This document shows, piece by piece, positions 27,562-36,200 of a DNA stretch of 64,000 bases. The DNA lies in the NCBI GenBank assembly GCA_947500435.1, contig CANMRV010000005.1, positions 186,001 through 250,000 on the forward strand. Reading direction: 5' to 3'. The stretch's first letter is position 1. Each line of letters begins with the position of its first letter. Origin of the DNA: an uncultured Flavobacteriaceae bacterium (GTDB lineage: Bacteria; Bacteroidota; Bacteroidia; Flavobacteriales; Flavobacteriaceae). Under the pieces are notes generated by a model that saw only the letters and a list, made by a program, of their open reading frames with translations, searched no databases and had not been told where the DNA came from. The translations under genes and the position numbers were made by a program.

Positions 27562-29934
27562 ATGAATAATTTTAATGCTCCAGACGCTTCAAGCGATACT
27601 ATTGAGTTAAAAGAGGTTATTTCAGGATATACGAAGCATTGGAAATGGTTTGTTATCTCTGTTATCTTGCTACTTATCCTAGCCTCTGTTTATATTAGAT
27701 ATACGGTGCCGCAATATGCAGCTGCCGCCAAAATTCAAATTTTAGAAGATAAAAACTCAGGATCTGGTTTAGAACTATTTTCTGATGTGCTGGGTGGTGG
27801 AAAGAATAAGGTAATCGATGAAATAGAACTGATTGGTTCTCGGTCGAATTTTATCGATGTGGTAAAGCAGCAAAAGCTAAACACCAAAATTCAGGTAGTT
27901 GGAAATGTAATTAGTACGGAGCTTTATAAGAACCCACCTATAAACTTGAGTTTTATTGCAGAGGATTCCACGATTAACAATGCGAATTATACATTTTATA
28001 TTACGCTTTCTTCGTCTACAACATTCGGTTTTAGTGAAGAAGAGGATAAGCCGGTTAAAGTATATTCTTTTGGTAAGAATATTGCGTCACCGATTGGAGA
28101 CATTGTAATTACCCCAAACGTAGTGGCGTTTGGCAAATACAAGAGTAAAAAACTAAAGGTTTCTGTTCAACCTGTAGAGGCTGTGGCATTGAGCTATAAA
28201 AAGAAAATGATTATTTCTAATAGTGACGACAAGTCCAATATCGTAGACATTACTTTGAAGGATCCTATTAGAGAGAAGGCAATCAACATAGTTAATGCTT
28301 TGGTACGGGTTTATAATGAGAATGCTATTGAAGATAAACAAGTTATTGCCGACAAGACTTCAAAATTCATAGACGATAGAATAGCAACGATATATGGTAA
28401 TTTATCAAACGTGGATCAAGATGCACAAGATTTTCAAACTGAGAAAGGTGTTGTTGACATACCTGTTGAAACCAATATCAACTTGAATGCGGGAGTAGCG
28501 AATCAACAAGAGTTAGCTGCTGCTAGAAACAGACTGAATATGACCGCTTCGATGAGTAATTTGGTCGAATCACAAAACGGTTACGAGGTATTACCAGCAA
28601 ATTTGGGAGATCCGGCTACAAATAATACAATTGCTCAATATAATCAATTGGTATCGGAAAGAACAAGATTGCTGAAAAGCTCCAATGAGAAAAACCCGAT
28701 AATTGTCAATTTAGACCAACAGCTTAACAATTTAAAAACAAGTTTGTCTTCAAGTTTAAAAAGTTCTGTGGGTAACTTGGAACTCACTGTAAATTCTCTT
28801 AGCGGACAGCAGGCGCGATTCAATTCGAAAGTATACTCATCACCCGAAAATTCGAGGGCCTTAAGGGAAATAACCAGAAAGCAACAAACGACTGAAGAGT
28901 TGTACTTGTATCTGCTTACGAAGCGCGAGGAGGCTCAAATTCAAGTTGCTTCGCAGGCTCCAAAATCGAAAACAATCGATAGTGCTTATTTAACGAGCAA
29001 ATGGCCAGTTTCTCCTAGAAAGAATGTCATTTATTTGGCTTCATTAATATTGGGTCTTTTACTTCCATTTTCTGTATTATATGCCAACGATCTTTTGGAT
29101 AACAAGATTCACAATATGGACAGTCTTGAAAAAATTACAAAAGATGTTCCTGTTTTAGGTGAAATACCGAAACTTTCCAGTAAAGACGACAAATTAGTCA
29201 TAAAAGAGGATCGTTCAGTTTTAGCAGAATCCTTAAGAATTATCCGAACGAATTTAGACTATTTGATAAAAACGAAAAGGGCTAAGGAGGGTAAAAACAA
29301 TGTTGTTTTTGTAACATCAAGTGTTCCTGGAGAAGGTAAAACATTTTTGTCGACGAACCTTTCCATGATTTTAGCCAGTACTAATAAAAAGGTTCTCTTA
29401 ATAGGTGCAGATATTAGAAATCCGAAAATCTATACATTTTTTACAGGTCCGGATGTGGATAAAATGTCTAAACCAAGCAGAAACAAGGACGCTGGTCTTA
29501 CTGAATATTTATATGATAATACCCTAAACACTAAGGATATTATAAATCCGATGTTGGTCCACCACAATACTATTGATTTAGTATATTCTGGAAGAATACC
29601 ACCTAACCCTGCGGAGTTACTTATGAGTGATCGTATGAAAGAACTTATAGATGAGGTTTCGGAGCGTTACGACTACGTAATTGTTGATACCGCTCCCTTA
29701 ATGGTGGTAACAGATACTTTATTGATTACCCAGTATGCCAACCATCTAATTTATGTAACAAGGGCTGGAATTACGGAAACTAAAGCCGTTGGCTACCCGC
29801 TTAAATTACAAGCTGAGGGGAAGATTAAAGGGCTTTCATTTGTGGTAAATGATGTGAAAAACTCGGACCTTGGATATGGCGGAAAATATGGATATGGTTA
29901 TGGTAAGTCACAAAAAAAATGGTGGAAATTTTGA
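27562..29934 (+). CDS. wzc: Wzc-like polysaccharide co-polymerase / tyrosine autokinase
   Basis: A 790-residue fusion of a chain-length determinant (Wzz) domain and a BY-kinase. The first membrane segment is near residues 30-50 (WFVISVILLLILASVYI). A long periplasmic coiled region is followed by a second membrane segment near 485-510. The ATPase domain has Walker A VPGEGKTFLSTN (near 590), Walker A' LLIGADIRNPK and Walker B YDYVIVDTAPLMVV. The tail is Tyr-rich (GYGGKYGYGYGK), the site of autophosphorylation in this family. It would control chain length and export with Wza. The PHP phosphatase at 39352-40095 is the likely counterpart. A strong terminator follows. Confidence 0.93.
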   Translation: MNNFNAPDASSDTIELKEVISGYTKHWKWFVISVILLLILASVYIRYTVPQYAAAAKIQILEDKNSGSGLELFSDVLGGGKNKVIDEIELIGSRSNFIDVVKQQKLNTKIQVVGNVISTELYKNPPINLSFIAEDSTINNANYTFYITLSSSTTFGFSEEEDKPVKVYSFGKNIASPIGDIVITPNVVAFGKYKSKKLKVSVQPVEAVALSYKKKMIISNSDDKSNIVDITLKDPIREKAINIVNALVRVYNENAIEDKQVIADKTSKFIDDRIATIYGNLSNVDQDAQDFQTEKGVVDIPVETNINLNAGVANQQELAAARNRLNMTASMSNLVESQNGYEVLPANLGDPATNNTIAQYNQLVSERTRLLKSSNEKNPIIVNLDQQLNNLKTSLSSSLKSSVGNLELTVNSLSGQQARFNSKVYSSPENSRALREITRKQQTTEELYLYLLTKREEAQIQVASQAPKSKTIDSAYLTSKWPVSPRKNVIYLASLILGLLLPFSVLYANDLLDNKIHNMDSLEKITKDVPVLGEIPKLSSKDDKLVIKEDRSVLAESLRIIRTNLDYLIKTKRAKEGKNNVVFVTSSVPGEGKTFLSTNLSMILASTNKKVLLIGADIRNPKIYTFFTGPDVDKMSKPSRNKDAGLTEYLYDNTLNTKDIINPMLVHHNTIDLVYSGRIPPNPAELLMSDRMKELIDEVSERYDYVIVDTAPLMVVTDTLLITQYANHLIYVTRAGITETKAVGYPLKLQAEGKIKGLSFVVNDVKNSDLGYGGKYGYGYGKSQKKWWKF

Positions 29935-29955
29935 ACATTATAGTTTAGAAATATG

Positions 29956-29991
29956 AAAAGCCTTGAAATTATTTTATTTCAGGGCTTTTTT
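29956..29991 (+). terminator. Intrinsic terminator of the wza-wzc operon
   Basis: A 12-base stem (AAGCCTTGAAAT at 29958-29969 with ATTTCAGGGCTT at 29976-29987, one G-T pair), six-base loop and a T run to 29991, starting 22 bases after the wzc stop codon. Confidence 0.92.
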
Positions 29992-30073
29992 CTGCGATAG
30001 CTTAAAAAGCCTATAATGGTCTTGAACTTTTAGCATTCACATGACTTATATTTTTTGCTAATGTAAGATTTGA

Positions 30074-30180
30074 CGATATCAATAAATAAAAGTTCTCCAA
30101 CAGCTTGCAAGCCGATGAAATGCATGCTTGTCGATTGATTTGGTCATATACCGATAAACCCCCATTTTTAGACGAAAACT
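30074..30180. promoter_or_regulatory. Phased CGAT elements upstream of the giant secreted protein
   Basis: CGATATCAATAA (30074), CGATGAAATGCA (30113), CGATTGATTTGG (30132), CGATAAACCCCC (30152) and CGAAAACTGTTA (30173): steps of 39, 19, 20 and 21 bases, close to two helical turns each. The 12-mer at 30113-30124 is identical to those upstream of the genes starting at 13859, 16541 and 42672, but here it has the opposite orientation relative to the gene. Confidence 0.5.
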
Positions 30181-30214
30181 GTTAGGGTATTTTCTCCTTA
30201 AGTTGTTATTAGTT

Positions 30215-30222
30215 TATCTTTG
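30215..30222 (+). promoter_or_regulatory. -7 box (TATCTTTG) of the giant secreted-protein gene
   Basis: Exact TAnnTTTG match 58 bases before the ATG at 30280. A -33 TTG at standard spacing is not evident, which would fit a promoter that needs an activator. Confidence 0.45.
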
Positions 30223-30279
30223 TTATTGATTAATAGAAAGTCCCCCTATTAATAAAAATATTGCTTAAAAATTTAGAAT

Positions 30280-33200
30280 ATGAATAAATGCTACTTTAGT
30301 GTTTCAAGAATTTTACTTCTAATCCTACTTGCTACATCCGTATTTTACTCAAATTTGAATGCACAGAGTTTTACTCAGAGTAACCTTGATTTTAATGGTG
30401 TTGGAGATGTTTCCAATGGTGTTACTTCTTTGATGTACGGGCCTGATGGAAGATTGTATGTTGCCGAATACCCTGGTTTAATTAAAATATTAACGGTCCA
30501 AAGGAATACTGCAACTGATTATGAAGTTACTGCAATTGAAACGCTTAATGATATTCAGACCATGTCGGATCATAATGATGATGGTACAGCGCATACAAGT
30601 ACTGAAAGGGAAACAACTGGTTTAACTGTTGCCGGAACAGCTACCAACCCCATAATTTATGTTAGTTCAAGTGACTTTCGCATAGGCTCGGGTGTAGGTG
30701 GTGGAAACGGTGATGTCAATCTTGATACGAATTCCGGAGTTATTACCCGTTTTACATGGAATGGTGCTTCTTGGGATGTTGTTGATTTAGTAAGGGGACT
30801 CCCAAGATCTGAAGAAAACCATGCGACCAATGGACTTGAGTTTACCACAATAAATGGAACCGACTACTTGATTGTAGCTCAAGGCGGGCACACGAATGGT
30901 GGGGCACCTTCCACAAATTTTGTATATACTTGTGAGTATGCGCTTTCCGGGGCAGTCTTGTCTGTGGATTTAGATGCGCTAAATGCACTTCCAATTCTCA
31001 ATGATAGTGGGCGATCCTATATTTATGACCTTCCCACTTTAGATGACCCTTCCAGAGCGAATGTTAATGGCATTACAGATCCAAATGCTATTGGTTATGA
31101 TGGTATAGATATCAATGATCCTTGGGGTGGAAATGATGGACTCAATCAAGCAGTTGTTGTACCCGGAGGCCCAGTGCAAATATTCTCACCAGGATATAGA
31201 AACGCTTATGATTTGACAGTTACCGAAAATGGAGCTTTGTACGTTACCGATAATGGAGCCAATCAAGGGTGGGGAGGCTTTCCTGTGAATGAGGGAGGTG
31301 GTGCGGCTACAAATGCATATGATCCAGCTGAACCGGGTAGTCAGTCCCCTTCAGGTGGTGAGGAAATAAACAACGAAGATCATTTACAATTGGTAACCAC
31401 GAATCTTCAAACTTATACTCCTGGAAGTTATTATGGAGGACATCCGAATCCAACAAGAGCTAACCCTACTGGGGCTGGTCTATATACAGCACCTGGACTA
31501 ACAGGAAATGCGGGGGCGGTATTTAGAACACAGACTTATGACCCCAATGGATCGACACCCGGATCAACAACGGATGCCAATCTTGCACTACCTGCAAACT
31601 GGCCTCCCGTGGCAACAGCAAATGCAGTTGAAGGGGACTGGCGAGGACCTGGTATTGCAAACCCTGATGGGCCAGTTGATGGTGAAGTAACTATATGGGG
31701 AACAAATACCAATGGAATGGATGAGTACACCGCCTCGAATTTTGGTGGTGCGATGCAAGGAAATCTACTAGCTGGCCATAGCGGAGGAAATGTTCGTAGA
31801 GTGGAACTCAACCCTGCAGGTGGACTTCAAGCTATGAATCAAACATTTTTCTCAGGTATTGGTGGAAATGCCTTAGGTATTTCGTGTAATAGTGATTCTA
31901 ATAATTTTCCTGGAACTGTCTGGGTGGGAACACTAAATGGTATAATCGTAGTTTTTGAACCTCAAGATTTTGTTTGTATTGATCCAGGGCAACCTGGTTA
32001 TGATGCCAACGCAGATTATGACAATGATGGGTATAGCAATCAAGATGAGGAAGATAATGGTACTGATCCCTGCAATGGAGGATCCCAACCTGCTGATTTC
32101 GACAAATTAGCCGGAGCCCCTTTAGTTTCCGATTTAAATGATGCTGATGATGATGCTGACGGTATTCCAGACGCTACGGATCCTTTTCAACTCGGCAATC
32201 CCACAGCGGGCGGAAGTGACGCTTTTACAATTCCTATAAATAATGATCTATTCAACGATCAACAAGGTCTTGGCGGTATTTTTGGTCTCGGTATGACGGG
32301 GTTAATGAATAATGGAAATACAGGCCCGAATTGGTTGGATTGGTTAGACGATGTAGGAGCCGGTCCGAATCCGAACGATGTTTTGGGGGGTGCACCAGGT
32401 TTGATGACTTCGCACATGACATCCGGCACGGCATTAGGAAATACGAATACCCAAGAGAAAGGATATCAATATGGTGTGCAAACAAGCACCGCTACTGGCA
32501 ATTTTACTGTAATAGGTAATCTAGTAAATTTGACAGGGCCGCTGCGAATCTATGGGAATAATGCCGCAGTGGGAGGAGAGATTGGACATTTTATCGGTGA
32601 CGGTACTCAAAGCAATTATATTAAGATAGTTCTTACCACTGCAGGAATAACTGCACTTCAAGAAATCAATGATATTCCGCAGACTCCTATCAATATTCCT
32701 ATAGCTATTGGCAATAGGCCAAATTCTGGTATTATTTTCTATTTTGAAGTGAACCCGGCAAACGGTCAAGTTGATTTGGAATATGCGATTGACGGAGGAG
32801 CAAAAAATACAATTGGTACCATTACTGCTCAAGGGAGTATTTTAAATGCTATCCAACAGGCCAATCAAGATTTAGCCGTTGGTTTTACGGGGACATCAGG
32901 TACCGTTGGTGTTGAACTAGAAGGTACTTGGGATTTTTTAAATGTCCTTGGAGAGGAACCTATTGTTTCACAACCATTACCTGATATTACAAGACAGGTT
33001 AATGAGGCAAATGAAAATATTGATCTAAATCTTTATTTTGATGATGATAATGGTGCAAATAATCTGACCTATACAGTGCAAGGAAATACGAATCCCGCAG
33101 TTGGAGCGGTAGTAGCAGGGAATACCTTGACCTTATCTTACCCTGCAAATCCAGCTACTTCTAACATTACTATTCGTGCTACAGATGCGGATACTTTTTT

Positions 33201-36200
33201 CGTAGATGATACGTTCACCGTGACTGTTACGGAAGCGGGTGTTGTCCTGTACAGGGTTAATAGTGGGGGACCTCAAATAACTGCAATTGATGGTGGATTA
33301 GACTGGGAAGCTGATACCCCAGCGTCCAATTCTCAGTACCTATCGGTTGCTGGTACAAATCAATCCTTTTTATCGACGAACATGCCAGTTGATGGGTCTG
33401 TAGATCAATTAACAACGCCTTTGGAAGTGTATGCAACGGAGCGTTATGATGCTAATGCGGGAGCACCGAATATGACATATTCTTTCCCAGCAGTTCAAGC
33501 GGGTAATTATGAAGTACGACTTTACATAGGGAATAGTTTTATAGGCACATCCCAACCAGGGCAACGTATTTTTGATGTTGATATAGAAGGGGTTGTATTT
33601 CCTTTGTTAAATAGTATCGATTTGTCAGGTACCTATGGTCATGAAGTGGGCACTGTTATTTCACATACATTGACGGTATCTGACGGGACGATTGACATAT
33701 CTTTTCCTCATGTTGGGCCAGAGAACCCCATAGTAAATGCGATAGAGATTATTGATGCATCTGACATTGATACTCCGATTTATGTAAATCCTATAGCAGA
33801 TCAATTTAATAGTCCTGGAGATGTATTAAACGGCAGCTTGGGTGTTAATGCTTTTGGAGGTGACGGTAATTTGCAATATTCAGCAACTGGATTTCCTGCT
33901 GGAGTGACTTTAGAACCAACAAATGGTCAAATTGGCGGTACCATCGGTGCCGGTGCTGCGGCTGGTAGTCCATATAATGTAACAGTTACTGTTAATGATA
34001 GTGATGGTTCAAATACAGATACAACTTCCATCAGTTTTGTTTGGACAATAGGGTCTAATATATGGGTTGATAAAAACGAGAATGAAAACTATACAGCGCG
34101 TCATGAATGTTCTTTTGTACAAGCTGGTGATAAGTTTTTCTTGATGGGAGGTCGTGAAAATGCCCAAACTGTTGATGTTTACGATTATGCATCGGACACT
34201 TGGGTAAACCTTACGGCATCTGCCCCGCAAGAATTCAACCACTTTCAGGCAACAGAATACCAAGGTCTTATTTGGATAATTGGTGCTTTTGGTGACAATG
34301 GTTTTCCAAATGAAGTACCAGAAGAATTTATATGGGCCTTTGACCCATCCAACAACGAATGGATTCAAGGTCCTCAAATACCAGTTGCCAGAAGACGTGG
34401 TTCAACAGGGTTAGTTGTACAAAACAACAAATTCTATATCGTCGGGGGAAATACTGACGGTCATGATGGCGGTTTCGTTCCTTGGTTTGATGAGTACGAC
34501 CCAGCCACTGGAGTTTGGACTTCATTGGCAGATGCACCACGTGCAAGAGACCACTTTAGTGCTACGGTAATTGGAAACAACTTGTATGTAGCGGGTGGAA
34601 GATTATCAGGTGGAGTAGGTGGAGTTTTTGCGCCAACTATACCCGAAGTCGATGTGTTTAATTTTGGCTCTGGAACTTGGAGTACACTCCCGGCAGCACA
34701 GAATATCCCTACACCAAGGGGTGGGGCTTCTACAGCTAATTTCAATGGAAAGCTGCTTGTAATTGGGGGAGAAGTTGAAAATGAGGTGGTATATGGTGTA
34801 AATACAACAGGGGCCTTGGAAATTACGGAGGAATATGACCCCAATACACAAGCATGGACAAGGATATCAGATTTAAATAGTCCTAGACATGGAACCCAAG
34901 CAATTGTTTCAGGTAGTGGTGTGTTTATTCTGGCTGGTTCAACCAATTTAGGAGGTGGGAATCAAAAAAATATGGAATATCTGGGGATTGACAACCCAGT
35001 GGGTGCGCCTAGTACTACAAGTTCATTGTCGGCTCCTGCAAGTGTGCTAATAGCTGATGGGACCACTCAAGATATTGCAGTAGACGTCATCAATGGAAAT
35101 GTCGGTGTAATGGTGACTTCAATGGAAATTACGGGCCCCAATGCTGCTGACTTTACCATTGCAACGGGTGAATTAACCAATCAGTTGTTAAATGCTAATG
35201 CATCACATACAGTTTCAGTCACTTTGGCTGGAGCAGTTCCAAATAGGAATGCAACACTGACTATTAACTACGGGAATGGCGAATCAATTACAGTCGATTT
35301 GACCAACTTTGATAGTTCATTAAATGTTACAAATCCAGGCACTCAAAATAATAATGAAGGAGATACTGTGTCATTGCAAATTCAAGCTAATGGCGCGAGT
35401 ACATATAGTGCAACAGGATTACCACCAACTTTGACAATAGACACAAATACTGGCCTAATATCGGGAACAGTATCTGCTGGGGGTGTAAATGACGGACCCT
35501 TTTTAGAACAGGGAGGTTTGGTTGTTATGGAGGCTGAGTCTGGAGTTGTTGTACCAACCTGGACAGAAACCACTACGGGTGGGGCTACAGGTATTATTGC
35601 AGGTTCAAATCATTTGAGTATTCAAAATGGGGGCACCATTCCATATCAGGTGACCATCGGTACTCCTGGTGTTTATCGTTTTAATTGGAGAAGTTTTTAC
35701 AGCGGCTCTAACCCAACGGAAGAGAATGACAATTGGCTTAAATTTCCAAATGACAATGGAGTCTGGTTCTTTGGTTTTCAAGGCACTCCAACTGACGAAG
35801 CAACGTTAATCGCCAATGTCACTTCGGCGACACCAACTGACATAGTATTTCCAAAGGGGAGTCCTAGGGTAACTGCTGCCACAACGCCCGAGGGTAATGG
35901 TAGTAATGGTTATTTTAAGATTTTCAGATCAGGTGGTACTTCAGAAGTATATGATTGGCAAGCTCTTACTAGCGATAATGATTCCCATGATATTTATGTG
36001 TACTTTGAAAATGCAGGTACCTTTACCATGGAAATTTCTGAACGCTCTTTAGGGCACGCGATTGATAAAATTGCGCTTTATAAAGTAGATGGCACGAATT
36101 ATACGGATGCTCAGTTAACTGCAGCGGCGGAATCGCAAAGAGCTGGCGGCGGCGGTGCGGCTGATGGCAGTCCGTACACGGTTACCGTAACAGTATCAGA

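Larger units (their letters stand above)
29935..30279. other. Intergenic region: terminator, phased elements, promoter
   Basis: About 345 bases holding the wzc terminator, a set of CGAT-containing elements spaced 19-21 bases (30074-30180), and a likely -7 box for the giant secreted-protein gene (30215-30222). No gene is seen. Confidence 0.7.
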
